A stretch of DNA of 12,539 nt. It comes from an uncultured Veillonella sp. (GTDB lineage: Bacteria > Bacillota > Negativicutes > Veillonellales > Veillonellaceae). The stretch spans positions 1 through 12,539 of the forward strand of contig NZ_CAKPTN010000041.1 in NCBI RefSeq assembly GCF_934190855.1. The letters are read 5' to 3'. The notes under the pieces were generated by a model. That model had not been told where the DNA came from, searched no databases, and worked only from the letters and a program-made list of their open reading frames with translations. Shown piece after piece: positions 1 to 7,405 of the stretch; position 1 is the first letter of the stretch, and every line of letters begins with the position of its first letter. The translations under genes were made by a program, and so were the position numbers.

Positions 1-508
1 GCATATTGCGTTGGAATAATAAACTTTCACCACGCCATACTGTTAAGCCCACACCACCCGATGTAATATCAAGGAATAACGTTGCCTTGGTCGGATCCGT
101 CAAGCGGTACTGATGCGTCATTTTATAGTATAGTAGGGCATATTTGTAATACACCTCTTTCGGCATGTCGATAACCTCTACACGCATACCTGTTTGGATG
201 TAAATTTGGTCTAGAATACTGCGACGATTAGCAGCCTCACGAATTACGGTTGTCCCATATAATCTAGAACGAGTTATACCATAATCTGCCATTAACTGTT
301 TGTAACCTTTTAAAATATGACAGATTTCTTCTATCGTTTTGAAGCTTAAGCGAGACGTTTGAAATAATTCCTCTCCAAAGGTTACCTCTCGCGCCGCATG
401 ATCGATAATGCGTACATCATCGATTCCCTTATATTCTACAATAGTAATGCTCATACTGCTGGAGCCCACATGTAATACTGCATATCGTAATGCTTTTGGT
501 AATGCCAT
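1..508 (-). CDS. Ppx/GppA-family protein, probably catalytically degenerate (3' part beyond the window)
   Basis: The reading frame opens at the ATG at 508-506 and stays open for 169 codons to the window edge; the stop lies outside. Its start overlaps the stop of the upstream ppx gene by one base (TAATG), so translation is probably coupled. The sequence follows the N-terminal half of the Ppx/GppA fold (ASKHA ATPase-like phosphatases acting on polyphosphate or pppGpp) and aligns throughout with its neighbour. The signature positions are altered. The first phosphate loop is HVGSSS (residues 13-18) where the neighbour has DLGSNS. The acidic GEEEAR segment is replaced by MPKEVY (115-120). The second loop is DITSGGVG (147-154) where the neighbour has DLGGASTE. 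The TTVIREAAN segment (86-94) is kept. Loss of the first-loop Asp and of the Glu after the second loop suggests weak or no hydrolase activity, so a regulatory or scaffold role is possible. Family assignment is firm; function is inference. Confidence 0.85.
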   Translation of the reverse strand, partial: MALPKALRYAVLHVGSSSMSITIVEYKGIDDVRIIDHAAREVTFGEELFQTSRLSFKTIEEICHILKGYKQLMADYGITRSRLYGTTVIREAANRRSILDQIYIQTGMRVEVIDMPKEVYYKYALLYYKMTHQYRLTDPTKATLFLDITSGGVGLTVWRGESLLFQRNM

Positions 509-2055
509 TATGCCTCCTTACGAGCTTCCGTCCACTCTATTTCTAATTCTTTTTTGAATTCTTTTTTGAAAGATTTTGCTAATTTTTCAACAGCCGCTTT
601 CGTAACGCTCACATCGCGACCTTCTAAATACTGTACCTTTAAGGCCACGCTAGTATATTTAATAGCTACCTCTAAACGGCGAATAAATTGTTCATGACTT
701 TCATCGAGAGCCTCTGCCAAGGCTAAGATAATAGACAATTTTTGACCTAATGAGCGTTGCTCCTGATCTAATAATTTACCGTATAAAAAGTTTTTATACT
801 CTTTAGGTGTCAAACCATGGGAGTTCATAACTAGGAAAGCACTAAAGGCTTGTTCTACGTGAGAAATACCATATAAATTACTATTTACGAGCATATAACA
901 ACCATGACGTGCATGGCTATAGTAGTTAACCCGTTTACCAATATCATGAAGTAGGCTAGCCACAATCAAGCATCGTCTTGCATTGTTATCTGCTTTATGA
1001 AGTGGCTCTAATTCATCAAATAAGGTAGTAGCTAAACCAGTAATATATTTGGCATGTACTAGCTCATGTTTAGTCATGCCTAAGAGTACATTTTCAGCGG
1101 AGTGAACTAAAATATCATCGATAATAGGATTTCCCCCTAAATAATGTTTCCCATAGTAATCATAGAATAAACCTTCACGCAAACCACAACCACCAACAAC
1201 AAGAGTCTTAGTATTTACGTAGTTAAATAATTCTTCCACGATGGTAAGGCCTGCAATAATGATATCTGCACGTTCTGAAGACAAGCCACTAATCTTTTTA
1301 CGTTCTTCCAAAGATTTACCTTTTACGTCTTCGAAAATCTCGTGGAATCGATGATATGGTATTTCGTAGTTGTGTAGTTTAGTAATAGGATAGGATAACT
1401 TACGTTGATCCATTTTAGCAATATTACGCGCTGTACCACCAATACCAAGGAGTGGCAATTTTACATTGCGAAGCCAAGTATGTTCTTTAATAGCTTTCCT
1501 CACCGCTTTAGTCATTTTTTCAAGCTCTTTAGGGGTATACTCCTCCCCCTTTTGATAAGTGCCTGTCAATGTAAGAGCTCCAATTGGTAAGCTTACAGCC
1601 TCTGCAATATGGCGATCTCTTACAAGGGTTACCTCCGTACTAGCCCCACCTAGATCAAAGATAATGAAGTCCTTGAGACCAATAGTATTAATAACACCAA
1701 GGAAGCCTAATCGCGCCTCTTCTTCACCTGCAATGCATTCTAAATCTAGACCAGTTCGTTTTTTTACAGACTTGATGAAATCATCCCCATTTTTAGCAAG
1801 GCGCACGGCTGCCGTAGCAACAGCTTTAATGGTATCCACTTCCATCGCTTCCGCCATATGAACGAAGGCTTTCAAAGAACGTAAGGAACGTTCCATTGCT
1901 TCATTTGTTAATTCGTGAGTACCCCACATATTTTCACTGAGGCGCACACTTTCTTTTTCTTGGTATATCAGTCTATAACTGCCCGTTTTAGAAATTTCAT
2001 AAATAACAAAGCGAACAGAGTTAGAACCTAAATCTATAAATGCAATACGTTTCAT
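508..2055 (-). CDS. ppx: Exopolyphosphatase / guanosine pentaphosphate phosphohydrolase (Ppx/GppA) with C-terminal HD-like domain
   Basis: This cytosolic enzyme would hydrolyse terminal phosphates from polyphosphate and/or pppGpp. The 515-residue protein shows the complete family signature: first phosphate loop DLGSNS (8-13), ATAAVR segment (81-85), acidic GEEEAR (110-115) expected to carry the catalytic Glu, second loop DLGGASTE (134-141), and GIGGTARN (204-211). The C-terminal part, from roughly residue 320, holds an HD-type helical domain with LLHDIGKR near 366-373, as in long Ppx/GppA proteins. The ATG at 2055 is preceded by GAGGG about eight bases upstream. It follows a terminator and its own promoter candidate, so it opens a new transcription unit and is followed directly by a degenerate paralogue. 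Sequence alone does not separate Ppx from GppA activity; a polyphosphate role is favoured because of the paired arrangement, with moderate certainty. Confidence 0.9.
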   Translation of the reverse strand: MKRIAFIDLGSNSVRFVIYEISKTGSYRLIYQEKESVRLSENMWGTHELTNEAMERSLRSLKAFVHMAEAMEVDTIKAVATAAVRLAKNGDDFIKSVKKRTGLDLECIAGEEEARLGFLGVINTIGLKDFIIFDLGGASTEVTLVRDRHIAEAVSLPIGALTLTGTYQKGEEYTPKELEKMTKAVRKAIKEHTWLRNVKLPLLGIGGTARNIAKMDQRKLSYPITKLHNYEIPYHRFHEIFEDVKGKSLEERKKISGLSSERADIIIAGLTIVEELFNYVNTKTLVVGGCGLREGLFYDYYGKHYLGGNPIIDDILVHSAENVLLGMTKHELVHAKYITGLATTLFDELEPLHKADNNARRCLIVASLLHDIGKRVNYYSHARHGCYMLVNSNLYGISHVEQAFSAFLVMNSHGLTPKEYKNFLYGKLLDQEQRSLGQKLSIILALAEALDESHEQFIRRLEVAIKYTSVALKVQYLEGRDVSVTKAAVEKLAKSFKKEFKKELEIEWTEARKEA

Positions 2056-2077
2056 CCTACTACCCTCATCCTACTAC
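2052..2077 (-). repeat. Duplicated SD/start segment before ppx, forming a five-codon minicistron
   Basis: An 11-base perfect direct repeat, CATCCTACTAC on the plus strand, occurs at 2053-2063 and 2067-2077 with three bases between. On the coding strand each copy ends in GGATG, so the ATG of ppx is duplicated 14 bases upstream. The upstream ATG (2069-2067) opens a frame of five codons (MRVVG) whose TGA at 2054-2052 overlaps the ppx ATG as ATGA. The repeat is directly visible. Whether the upstream ATG is used is unknown, and its own Shine-Dalgarno sequence is poor. Confidence 0.6.
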
Positions 2078-2099
2078 GTGTTCAGTATGAATATACTTT

Positions 2100-2128
2100 A
2101 GTATACCATAGAAAAACGCGATTCTCAC
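2100..2128 (-). promoter_or_regulatory. Promoter candidate for the ppx pair
   Basis: On the minus strand a -10 box TATACT (2105-2100) is preceded by TGG, giving the extended -10 pattern TGnTATACT. A -35-like GTGAGA (2128-2123, four of six matches to TTGACA) lies 17 bases upstream. The -35 element falls inside the 3' arm of the terminator that closes the upstream operon. It is the only good sigma-A-like match in the gap before ppx. It was judged by eye only. Confidence 0.5.
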
Positions 2129-2150
2129 CGATACGGGAAAATCGCGTTTT
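2113..2150 (-). terminator. Rho-independent terminator after tatD, possibly bidirectional
   Basis: An 11-bp perfect inverted repeat (AAAACGCGATT at 2113-2123 on the plus strand, AATCGCGTTTT at 2140-2150) can be extended inward through a T-G wobble, more pairs and one bulge to a tiny loop. Read on the minus strand, the stem is followed by a run of five U. The plus-strand reading also ends in four T. It lies about 105 bases past the tatD stop and ends the holB-tatD operon. Confidence 0.88.
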
Positions 2151-2255
2151 ATAATTTAGATTTCTATATGATTTTAATGCCTATTCTACAGGCAAAACCA
2201 TGAAAAGTTAGCTTATATTTAGTGTATCAGAAATATTCATTACTAAGATGTATAT

Positions 2256-3026
2256 CTACTCGATACCAAATACTCGTTTACCATTATTATAGGTAATCTC
2301 ACAGAACTCATCTACATCGAGACCTTTTAGACGGGCAATTTCCTCTGCCACAAATTGAGTTTTGCTTGGATCATTGCGTCGGCCTCTAAATGGAGGTGGT
2401 GTCAAATATGGTGAGTCTGTTTCAATAAGAATTCTGTCTATTGGTACTTGTTTAGCTACTTCCTTAAGATTTGTAGACTTAGGGAATACTACAGGGCCCG
2501 CAAAGGAAATGTAAAAGCCTAATTTAATAGCTTCCTTAGCCATTTCCCAGCTACCAGAGTAGCAGTGGAAAATACCCCAATTATCCTTCCCTTCATTGCG
2601 CAAGATATTCATAATATCACCATGCGCATCGCGGTCATGAATAATAATAGGCAAATCTACTTCACGAGCTAACTCCAACTGACGAATGAATACGCGTCTT
2701 TGCGTTTCACGATCAGAGAAATCATAGTAGTAATCTAAACCGATTTCACCGATAGCGCGTACCTTATCGTTATTGAGTGCTTGTTCCTTATAGAACTCAT
2801 AGTCTTCCTCTGTAAAATCTTTAGACTCATGAGGATGTGTACCTACTGCAGCATAAAGACGGTCATACTGTTTTGCTAAAGCTAGGCCTGATTCAACAGT
2901 ACCTCGATCGACCCCTGGAATCATAATGTATTCTACGCCTGCATCAAAGCAATCTTGTAACATCTCATCACGGTCATTATCGAAACGACCGTCATTTACA
3001 TGAGCATGTGTATCAAAGAGTTTCAT
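2256..3026 (-). CDS. tatD: TatD-family metal-dependent deoxyribonuclease
   Basis: The protein is a TIM-barrel amidohydrolase-like nuclease of the TatD/YcfH family, 256 residues, the usual family length. Enzymes of this family cleave DNA, often as 3'-5' exonucleases, using two divalent metals. The expected ligands are visible: FDTHAH with H7 and H9, GEIGLDYY with E94, IIIHDRDA with H130, FHCYSG with H154, and IETDSPYL with D204. The start overlaps the metG stop by one base (TAATG), so the two are coupled; an AGGAAG Shine-Dalgarno lies inside the end of metG. The metG-tatD pairing is conserved in many Firmicutes. The precise physiological substrate cannot be read from the sequence. No secretion signal is seen, so it should act in the cytosol. 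Confidence 0.95.
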   Translation of the reverse strand: MKLFDTHAHVNDGRFDNDRDEMLQDCFDAGVEYIMIPGVDRGTVESGLALAKQYDRLYAAVGTHPHESKDFTEEDYEFYKEQALNNDKVRAIGEIGLDYYYDFSDRETQRRVFIRQLELAREVDLPIIIHDRDAHGDIMNILRNEGKDNWGIFHCYSGSWEMAKEAIKLGFYISFAGPVVFPKSTNLKEVAKQVPIDRILIETDSPYLTPPPFRGRRNDPSKTQFVAEEIARLKGLDVDEFCEITYNNGKRVFGIE

Positions 3027-4969
3027 TATTTAACCACACTTCCTGCTGGTAAAGATTCGATATTGGTTACCTCTAAATGTTCTTCCCAATCGGATGCGGA
3101 CAAGATCATGCCATAAGACTCGATGCCCATCATCTTCTTAGGAGCCAAGTTAGACAAGTAAATTACCTTTTTACCAACCATAGCTTCTGGCTCGTAATAT
3201 TGAGAAATACCACTTAACACTGTGCGTTCTTCAATGCCGATATCCAATACAAACTTCAATAATTTTTTGGATTTAGGCACTTTTTCACAGCTTACTACTT
3301 TTGCTACACGAAGATCGAGTTTCTCGAAGTCATCGTATGTAATATTTTCTTTTAATGGTGGAATATTAGATGTATCTACAGCATCTTCAGCTTGTACTGG
3401 AGCAGCTTCTACCATTTCAGGGATTTCAAAGCGTGGGTAAATAGGTTCACCTTTCACAACTTTTGTACCTGTTGGCAATACACCCCAAGTTTTAGCGTCT
3501 TCCAATGTAGCATCGCCAAAGCCTGTGAGACCTAATTGATCCCAGATTTTTGGAGCGCCCACAGGGATAACAGGGCTGACTAAGATAGCAATGATGCGCA
3601 ATGCCTCTGCTAAATGGTACATAGCAGATTGGAGACGAGCTTTATCGTTAGCCTCTTCAGATTTAGCTAATACCCAAGGCATAGTTTCATCGATATATTT
3701 ATTCATGCGACCAATAAAGGCCCATACGGATTTAATTGCTTTATTAAGCTCCATATTTTCCATAGCCGCTTCAAAGTCTTTCACAGTTTGAACTGCTAAT
3801 GTGGATACATCGCGGTCTAAATCATCCATATCATCGCATTTAGTAATTACACCATCGTGGTATTTTTCAATCATGGCAATGGTACGGTTCAATAGGTTAC
3901 CTAAATCGTTAGACAAATCTGCATTAATTTTTGTCACAAAGTTAGGCAATGTAAAATTACCATCATTACCGAGTGTAATTTCACTCAATAAATAGTAACG
4001 CAAGGAGTCTGCCCCATATGTATCAATCAATGGAATAGGATCGATAACATTACCTAAGGATTTACTCATTTTAGTGCCGTCAACGATCATCCAACCGTGT
4101 CCAAATACCTTTTTAGGTAATGGCAACTCAAGACTCATGAGCATCATAGGCCAAATAATTGTATGGAAACGTACAATCTCTTTACCTACTAAGTGAAGAT
4201 CTGCTGGCCAGTATTTTTTATATAATTCACCATCACCATCAAATGGAGAGAGTGCACTAATATAGTTAACCAACGCATCGAACCAAACATACACAACATG
4301 TTTAGGATCAAATGGTACCTTGATACCCCAGTCAAAGGATGTACGAGATACAGCTAAATCTTCAAGACCTTGTTTTACGAATTGAATCATTTCGTTACGA
4401 CGAGATTCAGGTTGAATAAAATCAGGGTTCTCTTCAATAAATTTCAACCATTGGTCTGTATATTTAGCGAGCTTAAAGAAGTAACTTTCTTCTTTAACCT
4501 TCTCTACAGGACGGCCACAATCTGGGCATGTATGATTTTCACCTAGCTTTTGCTCAGTCCAGAATGTTTCACAAGGTGTACAATACCAACCTTCATACTC
4601 AGCCTTGTAAATATCGCCTTTTTCATAAGCTTTTGTAAAGAGCTCTTGCACTACCTTTTCATGGCGTTCATCTGTAGTACGAATAAAGTCATCGTTAGAA
4701 ATATGCATCTTTTCCCACAATGCTTTAAAACCATTTACGATATTTGTAGTATATTCAAGAGGTGTAATACCTTGTGCTTCTGCAGCGCGTTGGATTTTTT
4801 GACCGTGTTCATCAGAACCAGTCAAGAAACGTACATCATAACCAGCTAAGCGTTTAAAACGCGCAATCGTATCAGCTACAGATGTACAATAGGTATGACC
4901 AATGTGCAACTTAGCACTTGGATAATAAATTGGTGTCGTAATATAATACGTTTTTTTTGTGTCTCCCAT
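3026..4969 (-). CDS. metG: Methionyl-tRNA synthetase with C-terminal tRNA-binding domain
   Basis: This class I aminoacyl-tRNA synthetase charges methionine onto initiator and elongator tRNA-Met. The 647-residue protein starts with the Rossmann catalytic domain: PSAKLHIGH, with the HIGH motif at 22-25, and KMSKS at 300-304. The connective peptide carries four cysteines in two pairs (C130/C133 and C148/C151), expected to bind zinc. A helical anticodon-binding domain follows (about 340-500). After a hinge, residues from about 540 to the end form an EMAP/Arc1p-like OB-fold tRNA-binding and dimerisation domain (FEKLDLRVAKV and following). The ATG at 4969 has an ideal AAGGAGG six bases upstream. 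It lies 34 bases after rsmI, with a small hairpin in the gap, and overlaps tatD. No T-box or SAM leader precedes it, so it is probably expressed with the operon. Confidence 0.98.
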   Translation of the reverse strand: MGDTKKTYYITTPIYYPSAKLHIGHTYCTSVADTIARFKRLAGYDVRFLTGSDEHGQKIQRAAEAQGITPLEYTTNIVNGFKALWEKMHISNDDFIRTTDERHEKVVQELFTKAYEKGDIYKAEYEGWYCTPCETFWTEQKLGENHTCPDCGRPVEKVKEESYFFKLAKYTDQWLKFIEENPDFIQPESRRNEMIQFVKQGLEDLAVSRTSFDWGIKVPFDPKHVVYVWFDALVNYISALSPFDGDGELYKKYWPADLHLVGKEIVRFHTIIWPMMLMSLELPLPKKVFGHGWMIVDGTKMSKSLGNVIDPIPLIDTYGADSLRYYLLSEITLGNDGNFTLPNFVTKINADLSNDLGNLLNRTIAMIEKYHDGVITKCDDMDDLDRDVSTLAVQTVKDFEAAMENMELNKAIKSVWAFIGRMNKYIDETMPWVLAKSEEANDKARLQSAMYHLAEALRIIAILVSPVIPVGAPKIWDQLGLTGFGDATLEDAKTWGVLPTGTKVVKGEPIYPRFEIPEMVEAAPVQAEDAVDTSNIPPLKENITYDDFEKLDLRVAKVVSCEKVPKSKKLLKFVLDIGIEERTVLSGISQYYEPEAMVGKKVIYLSNLAPKKMMGIESYGMILSASDWEEHLEVTNIESLPAGSVVK

Positions 4970-4975
4970 GATGAG

Positions 4976-5004
4976 CCTCCTTCTAACCTTCGAATGGGAA
5001 GGTT
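4976..5004 (-). promoter_or_regulatory. Small hairpin directly before the metG Shine-Dalgarno
   Basis: AACCTTC at 4985-4991 and GAAGGTT at 4998-5004 form a perfect 7-bp stem with a 6-base loop, starting in the rsmI stop codon region. Two bases further on the minus strand is the metG Shine-Dalgarno AAGGAGG (4982-4976). There is no U-run, so this is not a standard terminator. Because GAAGG occurs both in the stem and at the Shine-Dalgarno, the 5' arm could pair with either. Function is unknown. Confidence 0.45.
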
Positions 5005-5852
5005 TAACGTTCTACAATATTATATACATCCCGGCGGGAAACGTTAAAACGCTTTGCCACCTGGCGAATTGCTTCTTTTTTAGGTATCCCTGTATCTACA
5101 AGGGCTTGTACAGCATCTACATACGATACTGGTTCATCTGATACTTCAGTACTATCAGATTCCACTGTATCAGCACCACCTACGATGAGGACGAATTCCC
5201 CTTTATAGGTAAGCTGTTCTAAATCATTTACAAGACTTTCCAAATCGGTACGCACAAAGGTTTCAAACTTCTTAGTCAATTCCCTTGCCACCGTAATAGA
5301 ACGATTGCCAAAGGATTCATACATATCTTGTAAGACCTCTTGCAATCGATGGGGTGCTTCATAAAACATCAAGGTCCCCGTTACTTGTGAAAGTCGTTGT
5401 AATTCTTCAACTCGATGTTTACCTCGTTTAGGTAAAAATCCTGCAAAGGTAAATGACTTAGTATCTAAGCCTGATGCTATGAGCGCCGTTAACGCCGCAT
5501 TGGCACCAGGTAATGGCACTACCGTCAGGCCTGCTTTAATAGCTTTTGTTACTAGGTCAGCCCCTGGATCAGATATAGCAGGCATGCCTGCATCACTAAC
5601 GCAAGCAATAGACTGTCCCTCTAATAAAAGCTCCATAATATAAGCACCCTTTTCTTCCTTATTATGTTCATGATAAGAGATCAAAGGCTTCTTAATATCA
5701 AAGTGTTTTAATAATATACCCGTATGGCGCGTATCTTCAGCAGCGATAGCATCTACTTCGCCCAAGATACGAACTGCGCGATACGTCATATCTTCTAAAT
5801 TACCAATCGGTGTAGGCACCAAGTATAAGGTGCCCCATTTGTTATCGTTCAT
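5004..5852 (-). CDS. rsmI: 16S rRNA (cytidine-1402 2'-O)-methyltransferase
   Basis: RsmI is an SAM-dependent methyltransferase that 2'-O-methylates C1402 of 16S rRNA at the ribosomal P site. From the ATG at 5852 it has 282 residues, typical for the family. It shows PTPIGNLED (13-21), EDTRHT (39-44), YHEHN (60-64), SDAGMPAISDPG (86-97) and PGANAALTAL (115-124), the tetrapyrrole-methylase fold with its SAM pocket, and a short C-terminal segment ending VYNIVER. A start ten codons further upstream at 5882 is also in frame, but AAGGAGG lies inside that extension and nothing resembling a Shine-Dalgarno precedes 5882, so the internal ATG is preferred. It overlaps the end of trmN6 by 11 bases. The trmN6-rsmI order matches yabB-yazA-yabC of Bacillus without the small yazA gene. 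Confidence 0.95.
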   Translation of the reverse strand: MNDNKWGTLYLVPTPIGNLEDMTYRAVRILGEVDAIAAEDTRHTGILLKHFDIKKPLISYHEHNKEEKGAYIMELLLEGQSIACVSDAGMPAISDPGADLVTKAIKAGLTVVPLPGANAALTALIASGLDTKSFTFAGFLPKRGKHRVEELQRLSQVTGTLMFYEAPHRLQEVLQDMYESFGNRSITVARELTKKFETFVRTDLESLVNDLEQLTYKGEFVLIVGGADTVESDSTEVSDEPVSYVDAVQALVDTGIPKKEAIRQVAKRFNVSRRDVYNIVER

Positions 5853-6567
5853 ACCAAGAGGACACCTCCTTCGTGTATACATTAGGCTTGTCGTAAACGA
5901 TAAGTGGCGGTTCTAACACAAGGCCAGGCTGACCTTGATAGAGAGCCTCGATTAGCACGAGTTTCGCTGGTTTATCTACCATGCCGTGAATAAAGCGAAT
6001 TCGCTTGGCTTGAAAGTTAGCTACTTCTAATGCATGTAGCAAATATTGTAAGCGACTAGCACTATAAATCATCCACAAGCGACCTTTACACTTAATAAAG
6101 GACTGTACAGCTTTCAATACCTCTTCTAAGGTTGTATGTTCATCATGAAGTGCCAAGGCCCGTTCTTCAGATGTAGGCTTTGCACCGCTTTCACAATCAT
6201 AAAAAGGGGGATTTACAATAACGCCGTCAAAGGGCTTATCTTGGATATCTCGATACGACATATGGCGATAATCGCCGCACAACATAGATACTGTACGACC
6301 TTTGTCATTATGCTCAACACTGCGCTGAGCTAACTCGATAAGGGTTTTGTTAATATCAATCCCCGTTATATGACCCGCTCCTAAGGATGTACCTATAAGT
6401 GGCATAACACCTGTTCCCGTTCCAAGATCAACATAGTAATGACGACCATTGAAACGGCAAAAGTGAATAAGTGCTATAGCATCAAAAGAAAAGCGAAACA
6501 TATCTAAGCGCTGATAAATCTGTAAGCCATCTATAATTAAATCATCAAGTCGTTCTTGATCATTCAT
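5842..6567 (-). CDS. trmN6: tRNA1(Val) (adenine-37-N6)-methyltransferase family protein (YabB/TrmN6)
   Basis: This is a class I SAM-dependent methyltransferase of 241 residues. The SAM-binding loop VDLGTGTGV is at 46-54 and an acidic residue at the end of strand two is in GIDIN (D71). The NPPF catalytic motif at 119-122, within VIVNPPFYD, is typical of N6-adenine methyltransferases. Together with its length and its neighbours ricT and rsmI this points to the YfiC/YabB family, which in E. coli methylates A37 of tRNA1(Val). The exact target here is inferred from family. The start overlaps the ricT stop by eight bases and its 3' end contains the rsmI ribosome binding site, so ricT, trmN6 and rsmI are tightly coupled in translation. 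Confidence 0.88.
   Translation of the reverse strand: MNDQERLDDLIIDGLQIYQRLDMFRFSFDAIALIHFCRFNGRHYYVDLGTGTGVMPLIGTSLGAGHITGIDINKTLIELAQRSVEHNDKGRTVSMLCGDYRHMSYRDIQDKPFDGVIVNPPFYDCESGAKPTSEERALALHDEHTTLEEVLKAVQSFIKCKGRLWMIYSASRLQYLLHALEVANFQAKRIRFIHGMVDKPAKLVLIEALYQGQPGLVLEPPLIVYDKPNVYTKEVSSWYER
5865..5871 (-). promoter_or_regulatory. Ribosome binding site that sets the rsmI start
   Basis: AAGGAGG on the minus strand lies inside the last codons of trmN6, 12 bases before the ATG at 5852-5850. The spacing is longer than usual. No other in-frame start lies between the two, so this site supports the shorter rsmI reading and places its translation signal within trmN6. Confidence 0.65.
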
Positions 6568-7405
6568 CAGGCAATGCCACCTCGGACCATTTCAAATCGA
6601 TAGTACGGCCCGCTTCGAGCTGTACCTTCACCGTATGTTTATGGTGATTTACCTTTAAAACCTTACCAATACCTTCATCAGTAACTACCTCTTTACCAAT
6701 TCCAGGAGGTGCTACATCTTGAGGAGCTTGAGGGCGTTCCTTTTTCACATATAGGTCGCCACCCTTTTTATATAAATCATCTTCGTAGTTAAGGCAGCAC
6801 ATTAAACGACCGCATACACCAGAAATTTTTGTAGGATTTAGACTCAAATTTTGGTCCTTAGCCATTCGAATTGATACAGGTGTGAAGTCACCTAAGAAAT
6901 TAGAGCAACATAAAGGTCGACCACAAGCGCCGATACCATTTAACACCTTAGCCTCATCACGGACACCAACTTGGCGCAACTCAATGCGTGTTCTAAATAC
7001 CGTTGCCAAATCCTTAACTAGCTCACGGAAGTCAATACGACCATCCGCAGTAAAGAAGAATATAATCTTATTCATATCAAATGTATATTCAACATTGATG
7101 AGCTTCATCGGCAATTTACGTTTTTCAATTTTTTCGAGGCAAATTTCAAAGGCCTTTTCTTCGCGCTCTTCATTTTTCTCGATTTGTTTTAAGTCCTTAG
7201 AGGTTGCCTTTCTAATAACAGGCTTAACTGGTGCTACAACAGCATCTTCAAAAACCTCTTTAGGGCCGATGACAACAGTGCCATATTCAACGCCTCTCGC
7301 CGTTTCAACAATAACACCGTCTCCAACAGATAATTCTAATTGTTCAGGCAGAAAATAGTAAATCTTCCCCGCCTTTTTAAAGCGTACGCCAACTATGGTT
7401 AGCAT
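6560..7405 (-). CDS. ricT: PSP1-domain protein RicT (YaaT), iron-sulfur regulatory subunit
   Basis: In Bacillus subtilis RicT (YaaT) forms a complex with RicA (YmcA) and RicF (YlbF) that binds [4Fe-4S] clusters and stimulates RNase Y maturation of some mRNAs, affecting sporulation, biofilm and competence. The 281-residue protein has an N-terminal beta-rich segment, a charged helix (about 68-96) and the PSP1 core. The diagnostic cysteine motifs are intact: ACGRPLCC with C161, C166 and C167, and VCGRLMCC with C198, C203 and C204. Between them is the family-typical MAKDQNLSLNP (181-191). A strong GGAGGAGG precedes the ATG, which directly follows the holB stop (TAAATG). Its place after holB matches Bacillus. 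RicA and RicF are not encoded here. The exact role in this organism is inferred. Confidence 0.93.
   Translation of the reverse strand: MLTIVGVRFKKAGKIYYFLPEQLELSVGDGVIVETARGVEYGTVVIGPKEVFEDAVVAPVKPVIRKATSKDLKQIEKNEEREEKAFEICLEKIEKRKLPMKLINVEYTFDMNKIIFFFTADGRIDFRELVKDLATVFRTRIELRQVGVRDEAKVLNGIGACGRPLCCSNFLGDFTPVSIRMAKDQNLSLNPTKISGVCGRLMCCLNYEDDLYKKGGDLYVKKERPQAPQDVAPPGIGKEVVTDEGIGKVLKVNHHKHTVKVQLEAGRTIDLKWSEVALPDE

Noticed and set aside
2178..2194. Small inverted repeat TGCCT / AGGCA between tatD and the main terminator.
   Set aside because: Five pairs only, no U-run on either strand; a chance match is likely.
4970..5003. T-box or SAM riboswitch before metG.
   Set aside because: The gap to rsmI is only 34 bases, far too short for either, and has no T-box sequence.
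5853..5882. Longer rsmI form starting at 5882.
   Set aside because: The strong AAGGAGG lies inside this extension and no ribosome binding site precedes 5882; the family N-terminus fits the ATG at 5852.
6882..7358. A 158-codon open frame on the plus strand opposite ricT, and several shorter plus-strand frames opposite other genes.
   Set aside because: Each lies fully antisense to a well-supported gene, shows no recognisable motif and has Cys/Ser/Ile-rich composition typical of shadow frames.
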